Assembly: GCA_039707465.1 (NCBI GenBank)
Contig: CM077647.1
Coordinates: 49,307,110 to 49,371,109 of the forward strand
DNA from: Rhabdophis nuchalis
Taxonomy: Eukaryota; Chordata; Lepidosauria; Squamata; Natricidae
Length of the DNA stretch: 64,000 nucleotides
Reading direction: 5' to 3'
The notes under the pieces are model-generated. The model was not told where the DNA came from, ran no database searches, and saw only the letters and a list, made by a program, of their open reading frames with translations. The position numbers and the translations under genes were made by a program. How positions within the stretch are numbered: position 1 is the stretch's first letter; each line of letters starts with the position of its first letter. Positions 21,121 to 32,919 of this stretch are shown here, one piece after another.

Positions 21121-21485
21121 TTCTGAAGAGGATCTAGATAAAGCTTCTTTTGTGTGTGATGGGATGGCTGCTTGTGAAGCTCATGATCTGGTCCATGTGT
21201 GTGGTTTGCGATCGATGTGGGATTCCAGTTCTCCATTGTCTAGCCACTTTTGTCGATGTTGAGGAATGTGAGTCTATTGTCAGTTTCCTCTTTGCATGCG
21301 AATTTGATACCAAGGAATATGTTATTGAATAGGTAGTGTGTTTCTTTAATTTGGGAGCATTTGATGATAATGAAAGTATCATCCATGTAATTGTCCAGAA
21401 GGCCCTGAGGTATTACCTCCAATGAGTTTGGACTTGAGAGTGAATACATCACTCTCTTGATGTATTAACTTCTAACCCTTTTTCT

Positions 21486-21630
21486 TAACTTTAGAGTGCT
21501 TCTTGTCAACTTGAAGGATAGCCAGTTATTTATAGTGATTGTTTTCATCCAGACTTTTGATGTTATTTCCATAGGGCACCTTCAGTTGCTGGGCCCAGTT
21601 GCTCAAGTATCAGTCATGGATCCTATAGCC
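21486..21630. other. Unclassified flank of the Penelope-like element
   Basis: Nothing recognised; may be an extension of the neighbouring element. Confidence 0.3.
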
Positions 21631-21797
21631 CAGCAGTGTCCAATCATTCTGGCTCCCTGGAACGGTAGCAGCAGTAGCAGCGGTGGCGGTGAGGGGTCGG
21701 GGATGATTTCACATGCACACTCACTGCTTGCACAAGTCAGATCCCAACAGGCTGAAGACCCATACCAGTCTAAGGACTGAGGGTTAGGGACCCCTAT
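21631..21797 (+). repeat. hAT-like MITE
   Basis: Starts CAGCAGTGTCCAATCATTCT and ends GGGTTAGGGACCCCTATTC, loosely inverted termini. The interior holds GCAGCAGTAGCAGCGG and AGGGGTCGGGGATGATTTC. Target duplication is not clear. Confidence 0.4.
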
Positions 21798-21799
21798 TC

Positions 21800-22938
21800 T
21801 AGCCATTTTCCCTCAGGTATCCAGAAATTCCAATACTTAGCATAATCCATTCTGACTCAGGAGACAACTGAATTGGACTATGTAAAGCCATGGTTTGCAC
21901 ATAAAGATTGGGCAAAGTTTTGATTATACTACCATAGCCACTGTTACCGCATTGTGTAGCAAGTCTGAAGGCATACATACATCTTGTTTGCCATTTGCTA
22001 TTTGTTTAAAAAACCTATAAGTTTAGGATCTTCTATCACTCATTTGGGAGGAAAAGAAAGGACATCCATTGGACTTTTTTTTTTTTTTGCATGTGCATAT
22101 CTTATCACACAAACAGCTGCTTTGTTTGGGAAGGAACCATTAATTCCATTGGGATTCTTGACTGCCATCTGCCAGTTAACTGTTTATTTGGCAGGCAAGG
22201 AACTATGTTTCTAAATCCAAATCATTTTCATTGATTTGTGGCTCACAGCCTGTCTGCTTCATGATGAACATTAGTCACACATTTCACACACAACTGGCAA
22301 TTATACTTGAATGTTGGGAAAACCGGATAAAGCTCCTTCTATCCTGGAAAAAAAAAGATTGAACTGACAGATGGCCACAAACCATTTTTCCAGCTTGTAT
22401 GGTTTTGCTGGAAGCCTTTCTTTTCATGACATTCATGCTTGTTCATTCATTTGATGTTTTCCTTTCTTCTCCAAAGGATTTCAAAGATATTGTAGTTTCT
22501 AGGGGTTTCTGGGAGCAAAATGGCAGCTGTCTAGAGCATCACAAAGCATGACTTTCTTCTCAATTCTCTCAGAACTTCTTTGACCTGCTGTCTCTCTTTT
22601 TTTCTCTTTTCTGCCATGTGCAAGTGGAGAGATGTCTTGAATTAGCATCTCCATATAGCCGTTAGCCTTCCAAGCTTTCTAACATGAAGGTCATAATGGA
22701 AGTAGGATTTACAAAACTAGGTTTCAATCTTTCTGTACTTTTATGTTGTAAGTAGATGCATTCAAGTTGTATCAGATTTTAATTCTTTATACAAATGCAT
22801 GTGTAGTATTTTTGTTTAACTCTTTTGCATGAAACAAGAACTTTAGCTATAATTAAAAGATTTCATGTCTACCTTGTTTAGTTAAGTCTCCTCTTCTATA
22901 ATTAGCCTGACATTTTTGTCAGCCATCTCCTATAACAT
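21800..22938. other. Anonymous non-coding DNA
   Basis: Nothing recognised beyond a T run at 22077-22088. Confidence 0.4.
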
Positions 22939-22940
22939 TA

Positions 22941-25720
22941 TAGGCAGTCCTCAACTTAATTATATATATAGTGTTAGTTTAATTTAATTTAATATTTAAA
23001 TTTCTATACCGCCCTTCTCCCTTCCGGGACTCAGGGAGGTGTACAGGCAGCAGTAAAATCACGAATAAAACATAGAAAACAATTAAAAACCTATTAAAAT
23101 ACATTAGATAATGAGTAGCCTGTCTAAAACCTATTAAAATCCCTACTAAAACCATATAAAACTAAAACGTTTAAAAGTATGCCAGATTAAAAACTATGCC
23201 AGGCCGGCTGCTCAAAATAAGTGGGTCTTAAAAGCCCGACGGAAGAGGCGTAGGTCTGTGATTGTCCGTAGGTCAGGGGGTAGGTCATTCCAGAGGGTGG
23301 GAGCTGCCACAGAGAAGGCTCTCCCCCTGGGGGTCGCAAGCCGACATTGCCTGGCTGACGGCACCCTGAGGAGGCCCTCTCTGTGGGAGCGAACTGGATG
23401 GTGGTAGGTATTTGGTAGCAGGAGGCGGTCTTGCAGATAGCCAGGTCCCCTGACATGGAGTGCTTTAAATGTGGTTACTAATACCTTGAAGCGCACCTGG
23501 AAAGCCACAGGCAGCCAGTGCAGCTCGCGCAGGAGAGGTGTCACGTGGGAGCATATAGACGCTCCCAGAATCTCCTGCGTGGCCGCATTCTGAACTACTG
23601 GAGCCTCCAGGTGGACCTCAAGGGAAGCCCCATGTAGAGAGCATTACAATAGTCCAGGCGGGAGATGACGAGGGCTTGAGTGACTGTGCGTAAAGCATCA
23701 CGATCCAGAAAGAGACACAACTGGCGTATTAGGCGGACCTGATAAAAAGCCCCCCTTGCCACGGTCATCATGTGGTCTTCTAGAGACAGCCGAGAATCCA
23801 GGAGGACACCCAAGTTGCGAGCCCTCTCTGCAGGGGCCAATGGCTCGCCCCCAATAGCCAGAGATGGTACCAACTGGCTATATCATGATGCCGGAAGCCA
23901 CAGCCACTCGGTCTTGGAGGGGTTGAGTCGGAGCCTGTTTCTCCCCATCCAGACTCGCACGGCCTCCAGACACCGGGACATCACTTCAACGGCATCGTTG
24001 GGGTTGTCCGGGATAGAGATGTACAGCTGAGTATCATCAGCGTACTGATGGAACTCTACCCTGAAACCATGGATGATCTCGCCCAGCGGCTTCATGTAGA
24101 TGTTAAACAGGAGAGGCGAGAGAACCGACCCCTGTGGTACCCCACATAAGAGGCACCTCGACGTCGATCTCTGCCCAACACAAATTGCGACCGGTTGGAG
24201 AGGTAGGAGGAAAACCACCGTAGAATGGGGCCTCCCACCCCCAGCCCCTCCAGCCGGTGTAACAAGATACCATGGTCGATGGTATCGAAAACTGCTGAGA
24301 GGTCTAACAGGACCAGGATAGAGGAACAACCCCTATCCTGAGCCCTCCAGAGATCATCTACCAACACAACCAATGCCGTCTCTGTACTGTGCCCGGGCCA
24401 GAAGCCGGACTGGTGCGAGTCCAGATAGACAGTTTCCTCCAGGTGCTGAGGGAGCTGCCATGCCACCACACTCTCAACAACCTTCGCAAGAAAGTGAAGG
24501 TTGGAGACAGGATGGTAGTTGGCCAACACAGCCGGATCCAGGGAGGGCTTCTTGAGGAGGGGCCTCACCACCGCCTGTTTCAAGGCGGCTGGTAGGAACC
24601 CCTCACTCAGAGAAGCGTTCACAATTCCCTGGAGCCAGCCTTAACCTCCCGGGAGGCCAGTACCATCCAGGAGGGACACGGGTCCAGTAAACATGTGGTG
24701 GTGTTCAGCCGCCCCAGCATCCTGCGCATGTCCTCGGGAGTCACAGGATCGAACTCTTCCCAGATGACTGACTCAAGACCTGCCGCTGTCAGCCCGTCTG
24801 AACTTGTCCAGTCAGAGGCCAACCCGGCCCGGATCTGATTGATTTTATCATGCAGATAACACCCAAATTCCTCCGCACGACCCTGCAAAGGGGCATCCCG
24901 TGCCCTCTGATGAAGGAGGGAGCAGGTCATCCTAAACAGGGCAGAAGGCCGGTTATCTGCAGACACGATAAGAGCAGAGAAGTAATTACGCTTCGCCGCT
25001 TCTATCGCCACTGGTAGGTATTCAAATGTGACCTTAACAGTGTCCGGTCAGATTCGGAATGGGTGGTCCTCCAACTGCTCTGTAGGCATCTCTTCCGGCG
25101 CTTCATCACCCTCAGCTCCTCGGAAAACCAGGGAGCCAACAAGGTGGTTCGGGACCAGGTGAGAGGCTGCAAAGGCACAACTCGGTCCAGGGCCCCCGTG
25201 GGCGCACTATTCCAAGCGGCCACTAGGTCCTCAGTTGAGTCGCATGTCAGGGTCTCGGGTATTGGCCCAAGCTCCCTCTGGAACCTCTCAGGGTCCATCA
25301 GGCGCCTGGGACGGAACCATCTTGCCACTTCCGGTTCCGCCTCCCTGTGGTGGGGTGCAGCAGTAGGAAAGCCCAGCCGAAGGAGAGAGTGATCTGACCA
25401 TGACAGGGGTTCGACGACTATGTCCCCTAAACCAAGATCACTCACCCACTGCCAGAGACAAAAAGTAAATCCAGCGTGTGTCCTCCAGTGTGGGTGGGGT
25501 CATGAACTAACCGGGTCAGGTCCATGGCCGTCATGGAGGCCATGAACTCCCGTGCCGTCTCAGATGCTTCACCTATCAACAGCAGTTTGAAGTTATAATG
25601 ACATTAAAAAAGTTACTTATGACTAGTCCTTGCACTTATGACTGTTGCAGCACCCCTAAGGTCATATGATCAAAATTCAGGCACTTGGCACCAAGAGGTA
25701 TTTATAACAGAATATTGTTA
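22941..25720 (-). mobile_element. TA-flanked MITE interrupted by an L2
   Basis: The left end TAGGCAGTCCTCAACTTA (22941-22960) and the right body CTTATGACTGTTGCAGCACC plus GGTCATATGATCAAAATTCA (25600-25700) are pieces of the CAGGTAGTCC family, separated by the L2 at 22978-25566. The outer right end is worn. Confidence 0.5.
22978..25566 (-). mobile_element. L2-clade LINE, 5'-truncated, with EN fragment and most of RT
   Basis: The 3' UTR and AATTTAATTTAAT-type tail lie at 22978-23200. Minus-strand frames carry the RT C-terminus (23212-23544), LVISRLDYCNALYMGLPLR (23595-23873), an intact catalytic YADDTQLY box about 24030-24050, RT fingers (24092-24622), linker (24619-25011), and the endonuclease end with SWSDHSLLRLGF (25002-25445). 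It is truncated in the endonuclease near 25566. Frameshifts and stops are present throughout. Confidence 0.8.
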
Positions 25721-25789
25721 TCCTATTCCTATCTTATTCTACCCTGTCCTGTCTTATCTTAGGGTAGCCTAGCATAGCCATCCAACACC

Positions 25790-27760
25790 CATCCCATCTC
25801 ATTTTCAATTTCTATAGTTGCCCAATTCAACCATGTGACTCTGGGTGGTTTACAATTCTAAAATTATAAAACAATTAAACATTTAAAACAATTAAAAAAA
25901 ACATTATGACAATAAAAAATATCCACAAAGTAAAAAAACAGTACAAGCAGCAGTTGTGACGATTAATCAGCTATTAATAAAGCTGAGCAAAAGAGACTTA
26001 AGATACTCTGAGCCCCAGGAACATAGCCAAGTTTTAAAGCTTTGTAAAAAGCCAACAGGTTTGGGGGGCATTCTAATCTCCGAGGGGACAATATTCCATA
26101 AGGTAGGTGCTTCAGCAGAAAAAAGCTGATTCTAGTTGGTGGGAACTATCTTCTAGTTCTCATTAATCAATGCTTTTTGGCTGATAGGATCTGCAGCATG
26201 CTCGATCTGTTGGATTCGATTGGATGGATAGAAACCCTTGAAAAAAGATGGTCCTTCAAGTAACCTGAAGGGTTTTAGGATGGCAACCAGCACCTTGTAC
26301 TGCACCCAGAAATCCACTGAAAGTCAAGACTAGTAGTGTTGTATGTACTGTGTAACTGGCACCATTTATTACCCATGCATTTCCATTTTGCACCAATTAA
26401 AGTTTCCAAGTGCTCTTCAAGAGCAGATCTATATAGAACGTGTTACGGGTAATTAAGGGGAAAGTTAAAAGGACCTGGTGATGATGAGCTGATGAGCCTT
26501 CCAGTCCAGAAATGCATGCAACTTGCATATTACCTGAAGGTGTGAAAAGGCTCTTTTAACCTAGCTGCCAACTAATCTTCAAAAAGGAGTTGTGACTCTA
26601 GGAGGAACCCCAGCTTGCATACTGGGTCTGTCTGAGGTAGGATCATCTCATTCAGAACTAAAGATGGAAGAAACTTGTTTCCAGAGGTCCAAATACTCAC
26701 TGCCATCCTGCTAGAGTTGAATCAGAGTCTGTTTCACCCAAAGATACTTTCCAAAGTGTTAAGGCAACTGGAATTTCTTGGTTTTTCCTTGAAAACTTTT
26801 CATTTCCCATCCAAGAAGCATCTTCAGTTCTGAAGGACTAACGACCACTTGCCTTTTAAAAGCATCTTTGGGATAATCATGGCTTGAATGATTGAGTATC
26901 TCCAGAAACAGGTTTTTTTCACTCCATTCAGACCCGAACAGCCTCAAGACACTGAGATACGACAACCACAGCATCACTCAAGGGCCTGGAGTAGAGATAT
27001 AAAACCGGTTGTCATCTGCATATTGATGATATCTCACCCAAAACCAACAAATCACTTTAACTCAGTGGCCTCATATACAGTACACATTAAATAAGAGAGG
27101 AGAGAACCCTGAAGCCCCCCAGAAAGTAGAGGCTGCAGCGCAAATATCTCCCTATTTATGAACACCAACTGAAACTAATCCTGGATGAAGGATGAGAACC
27201 AGCAGAACACAGCACCGATCACCCCCAACTCTTGAAGCCAGCTCAGAGGGTATTGAAGGTATCAACTGATGCTTAGAGATCAAGTAGAACCAGGATGGAT
27301 ACACTACCACCATCCCACTCCTGACAGAGATCATCCATGAGTGTGATCAATGTCATTTCAATCCCGAACCCTGGCCTAAACCCCAACTGAAAGGGGGCTA
27401 GATAATCTTCATCCAAGATTGCCTGCAGCTGCCACACAGCTACTGTCTCTACAATCGTGAGATGGTGGGTTTGGAAACTGCATGAAAACAGTCCAGTAAA
27501 GCAATGGTCCTTTGGGGAGATGGTGCATCCTCACCTCTTGAGGAGCTGGTGGGACCACTCCCTCTTTCAGGGTGGAGTTAATTGCGACCCAGACCTAATT
27601 CCACATTCTGCACAGCTTTAATAAATTTACTAATAATGTAATTAACACACAGGTGGCTGAATGAGCAGCTGAGAAGGCTTTGTCCACTTCCTCGCTGTCA
27701 AGTTCCCAGGAGAAAACCTAACAACTTTACAAGCCTCAAGACAAGGTTAAAAAAAAATCC
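25790..27760 (-). mobile_element. Older, diverged L2-type LINE
   Basis: Minus-strand homology in the same order as the neighbouring L2: 3' UTR-like sequence, then an RT C-terminal region (plus strand ACAATATTCCATAAGGTAGG corresponds to the WNxLPP block). Further on come the antisense of a weak YADDxQLY box near 27020 and of an FDTID-like region near 27250. It has many stops and indels. The block at 26760-26890 (GAAGCATCTTC) is a different repeat inserted in it. Confidence 0.6.
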
Positions 27761-27769
27761 AATCATTTA

Positions 27770-28173
27770 TTCGGATTAACATCCTGGCATTTTTTTTGTT
27801 GCAGACATCTTTTTTGCTTTCTTTATCTGCTTCTGAACTTTGCCCGCATTACTGTCCTCCCCTCAGACTTCGTAATAAATTACAGCCAATGAGAGATGGT
27901 AGTTTAGACATGCACATTCACAGGCCAGTTTGAGATTCCTTTTTGACCACAAGAATGTTTGGAATGCTCCTTATTATGGCAGTTTGATAGAAGTCATAGA
28001 GATGGTTCACAAACTGACACTCAGGTTTTGTAGGCTCAAACTCATCTCAGCTCCCCCTGCAAGATGTTGTCCCCATTATTTCCACAGATTCAGCTTTAAA
28101 GGTGGAGTCCCAATGTACAGCAAATGTGAGTGACTATGTCTGTCACATATGCAGCATATTCCTCACAGTGACC
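27770..28173. other. Anonymous non-coding DNA
   Basis: Nothing recognised. Confidence 0.4.
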
Positions 28174-28181
28174 CTTTAAGT

Positions 28182-28316
28182 CAGGGATGTCCAAACTTGG
28201 GAACTTTAAGACTTGTGGACTTCAACTCCCAGAATTCCCCAGCCAGCATAGCTGGCTGGGGAATTCTGGGAGTTGAAGTCCACAAGTCTTAAAGTTCCCA
28301 AGTTTGGACATCCCTG
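28182..28316 (+). mobile_element. Perfect palindromic hAT MITE (hairpin)
   Basis: Two 66 bp arms are exact reverse complements around a 3 nt loop (ATA). Ends are CAGGGATGTCCAAACTTGG and its complement. It is flanked by an exact 8 bp duplication CTTTAAGT (28174-28181 and 28317-28324), diagnostic of hAT-type insertion. It has no coding capacity. Relatives: 45093-45213 (imperfect) and 32072-32130 (half). Confidence 0.9.
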
Positions 28317-28469
28317 CTTTAAGTGAACTTTGGTATTACTCCCTCTGAGAAGGGACTGAGTGACTTGAAACCTGAGCCATCTACTGAATGACTAACAGCA
28401 GATACAATAAGGGCAGAGAAATAGTTAAATTTCAGCACCCTTACTGCAATGTGGTAGGTCCTACTAGTG

Positions 28470-28745
28470 GCACAAGCTCATGTCCAATTGTCTTAACTCC
28501 GCGTTGTGCAGCATTTCAAGGTCATATGATGCCATGTGTGACCTTCCCAGCCAGCTTCTGAAAAGCAGTCAATGAGGGAAGCTGGATTCGCTTAAGAACC
28601 ATGTGATTCACTCAACAACTGCAATGATTTGCTTAACAACTACAGTAAAAATGTAATAAAATCAAGTATAACTCACTTAATAGTCACCTTGCTCAGAAAG
28701 GGAACTTCTGGCCCCAACTGTGGTTGTAATCCAAGGACTAGATGT
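28470..28745 (-). repeat. TA-flanked MITE family copy (CAGGTAGTCC type)
   Basis: Plus strand reads GAAGCTGGATTCGCTTAAGA, TGATTTGCTTAACAACTACA and AATCCAAGGACTAGATGTA, matching the copy at 42739-43084. Ends are degraded. Confidence 0.5.
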
Positions 28746-28749
28746 AGTT

Positions 28750-29475
28750 CAGAAATGTGTGACTTTATACCTCAGTTCTGTATAGCGTGTTTCTTGCCTC
28801 CACATTCAGCATACGTCCTATTTTGGAATGCTGTCCTGATAATTGGCTGGCTGGGTGATCTGGACCACCGCTCCAAAACTCTGTCACGAAGGTTCCATTG
28901 TTTCCTGCAGGGATTATTAAACCAGCATCATTGGGATCCAAGATATCTACACCCAAATTTGAAAATCTTCAAAAGTCCATAGAATAGCAGAGATTTCTTG
29001 TGAGGTCATAAATACTTCGGCATTCTATGTGTGATCTCAGGAAAACGTGTACTGAAATATTTAATTATTTTAAACAGTATTTTTGGAAACCATACCATTA
29101 AATAAGATTGTGATTATGATGTCTATTGGGTGAAAAGTTACTCATTGAAAAATAAAACCTGCATTTTTCTTCTTCTTTCCAATGGGATTCTGGCAATGTT
29201 TAGTCAGTGGGCTGACGTCTAAATATAAGTTTAATATAAGAAAGTTCCATTCTACTAACTCATCCTTAGGGGCTAAATTGCACCTTAGTTAATCAGGAAC
29301 TAGATTTTTCACAAAAGAAAAAATATATCACCAAAGGTGATATGATATCTGCAGGTTTCTCTGAAGCCCATGGAAAGAAATGTATCCCAAATAAATGTCA
29401 GATGTATAAAAAAAACATCCTATTACACAAACCCTCTTCTGCTATTCTAATCTTTATCATTGGTTTGCTTGCTTC
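28750..29475. other. Anonymous non-coding DNA
   Basis: Nothing recognised. Confidence 0.4.
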
Positions 29476-29477
29476 AG

Positions 29478-29660
29478 TGGTGGGTTGCCAATTTTTTTAC
29501 TACTGATTCAGGTGTGCTCCCGTGCATGCTCACGGGTGCAGAAGCCTCCAGGCAGGTGGGTGGAACCTCCCACCTCCGCTACTACTGGCTTTCCTGATCC
29601 AGACCGAACTCTGGCTTGCTTCTATATCAACCACCGTCATTTTTGTACAGAAACAAAGAT
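29478..29660 (+). repeat. hAT-like MITE, CAGTGGTGGGTTGCCAA family
   Basis: Begins CAGTGGTGGGTTGCCAAT and has the internal TACTACTGATTCAGGTGTGC block. Same group as 41283-41542. The right end is missing. Confidence 0.45.
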
Positions 29661-30675
29661 ATCAATTTCTCTCCAGAATTTGAATTAGTTAAGAAACAAG
29701 GCTTCCTTTTATGGAGCTAATTCAGTTTATTTCTGAGCCAGTCTGATAAAAGTCATGTAATCCTTTTTCATCTCTAGGAATTATTGCATGAATTCAGCAA
29801 ATGTAACAACTACATTTTTGATGTTTAATCGTATAAGCAATTTTTCTCTTTTAAAAACAATTAATAACAAAAACAGTCCATTTCCTTTCCACGGAAGCAT
29901 CTTTTTAGTTACCTTTGCTTAGTTTTCTAAACATAGCTAAATAAATTTGCCAGGCAACTTAAAAAGAAAGGATATTTCAGACATCTTTTCAGTTTAACCA
30001 CATGGGGGCACAATATGTTTGCATAAGAACAGTTTTATTTGCTCTGAAGTCTCACCCAAGATTGTTGGCCTTTACTGTGAATTAGATGTTTGGTTACCAT
30101 CTAATGCTTACTAATTTGCCTACAAATAATGCATAACTGAAATCTATTGCAAAATGAGCTTTACCTGAAATAAATCTAAACTCATTTAGAAAGCATAGGT
30201 TTGTTTGGGAGAGATAAAAAAAATCTGCTTAATCCATTTGCTTTCTAAATATCAGAATGTTCTTGTAATACAATATCCCAAAGGATCTTAATTATTAAAA
30301 AATACATTCCTGAATGTGTTTAACCTATGCAGTTTCAGCTACATTTTAGGTTAGCCCAATATAAATTTGACTTATAGATACATTATTTAATTGAATTATT
30401 ATAAATATTCCAATGTGGGAAAAATGCCTTTATGCATGGCATATATATTGTATTTTCTCCACATTACAATATAATTGGATTAGAATAATTTTAGCTATGC
30501 TTTCAGAGCTGATGGTGTTTATAGGATGCTGTTCCTTGCATTTATTTCCTAATTAAAAGGATGGCAGGCAGGCAGTGGAATTTTGGAGTTTGAATTGCAA
30601 TTTTCCTTTGTGGTTTGTGTAAGGTAAAATGTATGTTCTGGAATCTATTCTTAGAGAATAAATATAAAATCTATT
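29661..30675. other. Anonymous AT-rich non-coding DNA
   Basis: Nothing recognised. Confidence 0.4.
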
Positions 30676-30679
30676 TATA

Positions 30680-31092
30680 CATCCCTTAGGCCGATACGCT
30701 CCCACAGAGAGGGCCTCCTCAGGGTGCCGTCGGCCGGACAATGCCGGCTGGCAACACCCAGGGGAAGAGCCTTCTCTGTGGTAGGGCCAGCCCTCTGGAA
30801 TGACCTGCCCCCTGAATTACGTACCATCACCGACCTCCGCCTCTTCCGCCAATGTCTCAAGACATATTTGTTTCAACAAGCTGGCCTAGCCTAACCTCCC
30901 ATGGGGACTTTTAGATAGTTTTAAATTGGGTTTTAAAAAATTTGGTTTTAGCGCAGGATTGGTTTATTTAATAGTTTTAAAATTATATTTATTGTATTTT
31001 GTATGTTTTTAAATTTCCTGTGCGCCGCCCTGGGTCCTCTGTGGAGAAGGGCGGGATATAAATTTAAATAAATAAAAATAAATAAATAAATA
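30680..31092 (+). mobile_element. L2-clade LINE 3' fragment
   Basis: Encodes the ORF C-terminus in the plus strand (PLGRYAPTERASSGCR-like first frame; WNDLPPELRTITDLRLFRQ region at 30798-30855), then the L2 3' UTR (CTGTGCGCCGCCCTGGGTCC) and an AAATAAATAAATA tail. Confidence 0.75.
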
Positions 31093-31975
31093 TCTCCTTA
31101 GATTTGACCATTTATTTTACTGGTTCAAAAATGTTTTTTTTACAGGTATTCAATCTGCATAATAAAATACAAACTGTCCTTTTTAAGAATAATTTCAAAA
31201 AAGTATTCATATTTATCTATCTCTGTTTAAGTGATAAACTACAAATGACAAGTAAATGCATTGAGATTTTTTTGGGGGGGGGGGAAACAACTGTGGGTAA
31301 CTTTCAGTTTTTGAAGCAGCTTCTCTTTGCGATAGGAAAGCTATGAGGATCAGAAACGAGAGGGTTAATCAATCTCTCTCCCAATTAAACAGATTCAACC
31401 ATGACTATGTTGCATAAAATAATAGTTGGGGAAAGAATAATGGCACGATAAAAAAAAATCCTGGCAAGAACACAAGAAAGTAGAATTCAGGTTACAATAA
31501 ATGCTGTTTTGTTCTGAATAATGTGAACATTAAAACCTTAGTCTGCTTCATTTAAAGTTCTGAGCATAAGTTTAAAAGAGAGAGGAAAGAAGATGGTGGA
31601 ATCTATAGTAAACTATAGTTTGTGATTTTACTGTGGCAAGTAATATCACCATCATCCTTCATAATTGCATTCTGAATGTAAGCAATCCAGAAGGATTGCA
31701 TTCTGTTTTCCAAAGGATATCTTTTATTCAACAGACTTCATTTAAATCAAATCTGTGGCATTCTATCCTCAAGCTGTATTTCCTCTTTTTCTAGTCAACT
31801 CCTCAAAGATATTAATTTTCAACTCCCAATTAGCTGATCAACACTAAAAGGACTAGGGATTATTATGGGATTATGATATACAACAACTTGCAGCGTACAA
31901 GGAAAGCTGATAAAAATGGCTTTGATTTAATTTTTTCATTGATGCTGAAGTGCATGAGACTGGGTTAGTTTAAGG
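31093..31975. other. Anonymous AT-rich non-coding DNA
   Basis: Nothing recognised beyond a G run at 31274-31283. Confidence 0.4.
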
Positions 31976-32071
31976 AACTGCTTCACCCCAATGGGATTGG
32001 CCTGCCCCACTTGTGCCAGCAGAGAAGGCCTGCTGCTCCTGGCTGGTCAGTTCAGCTGGTGCAGGGGTCTG

Positions 32072-32130
32072 CAAAGTTGGCTCTTTTGAGACTGGTGGAC
32101 TTCAACTCCCAGAATTCCACAGCCAGCCTA
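32072..32130 (+). repeat. Half copy of the hairpin hAT MITE
   Basis: Reads CTGCAAAGTTGG, GGACTTCAACTCCCAGAATT and CCACAGCCAGC, one arm of the 28182-28316 element. Confidence 0.6.
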
Positions 32131-32400
32131 GCTGGTGAGCTGGTGGGTCCAGGAGAAGGGCCTTCTCTGCCATGATTCCTGCCTTTTGGAATATCTTACC
32201 CCCTGAGGTGAGATTGGCCCCAGTCTTTTGATCTTCTGTAATGGTCTGAAGAGCTGGCTCTGACAGTTTGCTTGGGAGAATATCACTCTAGGGGTGATTG
32301 ATGAATTAAGAGGTAACCCCCCTCCCACATCCTGTTCCCTCCCCATCTTTTACCTATAACTTTATTTTTGATCATAATTCCATTTTTATCATTTTAGAAA
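32131..32400 (+). mobile_element. L2/CR1-like LINE C-terminal remnant, diverged
   Basis: The broken translation has GRRAFSAMIPAFWNILPPEVR, matching the PRGRAFS..WNDLPPE block of the L2s, followed by AT-rich 3' sequence. Confidence 0.45.
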
Positions 32401-32420
32401 TATTTATCTTTTATGGTTTT

Positions 32421-32915
32421 AATTTATTTATTTATTTATTTATCTTTCATATTTATAACCCGCACCCATCTCACCACAAAGGGACTCGGGGCGGCGTACA
32501 GAAAATTAAATCAATTACACACAAATACAGGGATAATTAAGGGCCTGTGTTAACACCATTTTAGAGTCCTCATTTGAACTGGCGATGTTGGGGTTACGCA
32601 AGGTCGGCTAGTTGGAAGAGGTGCGTCTTAAGACACTTGCGGAAGAGGCGGAGGTCAGCAATGGTACGGAGTTCAGGGGGTAGATCGTTCCAAAGGGTTG
32701 GTCCTGCCACAGAGAAGGCTCTCCCCCTGGCCGCCGCCAATCGGCATTGTCCGATCGACGGCACCCTGAGGAGACCCTCTCTGTGAGAGCGTATCGGTCC
32801 AAGGGATGTATGGGGCAGGAGGCGGTCTTGCATGTAACTAGGTCCCGAACCATGGAGCGTTTTGAAGATGATCGTTAGGACCTTGAAGCGCATCCAGACT
32901 TGCTTCAAAATGAGA
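32421..32915 (-). mobile_element. L2-clade LINE 3' fragment
   Basis: Tail of ATTTA units (32421-32445), 3' UTR block (plus strand GGACTCGGGGCGGCGTACAG), then the last 100 or so codons on the minus strand: FKVLTIIFKTLHGSGPSYMQ through WNDLPPELRT. Truncated at about 32915. Confidence 0.75.
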
Positions 32916-32919
32916 TGGG

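Larger units (their letters stand above)
15497..21485 (-). mobile_element. Penelope-like retroelement, split by a near full-length L2
   Basis: The RT part (minus, 21452-21121) shows LDNYMDDTFIIIKCSQIKET and EETDNRLTFLNIDKSG, the YxDDTF box of Penelope-like RTs, and continues in another frame (HPITHKRSFI). After the L2 (about 16375-21120) the same element resumes (minus, 16359-15988) with LQPLGIAIALKPTA, then CNHCNKFYMGQTSCQSKIRIHEH, which matches the GIY-YIG endonuclease (YxGQT...R..EH). Relict C-terminal and 3' sequence reach about 15497. Several stops make it inactive, and the 5' part is missing. Confidence 0.8.
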
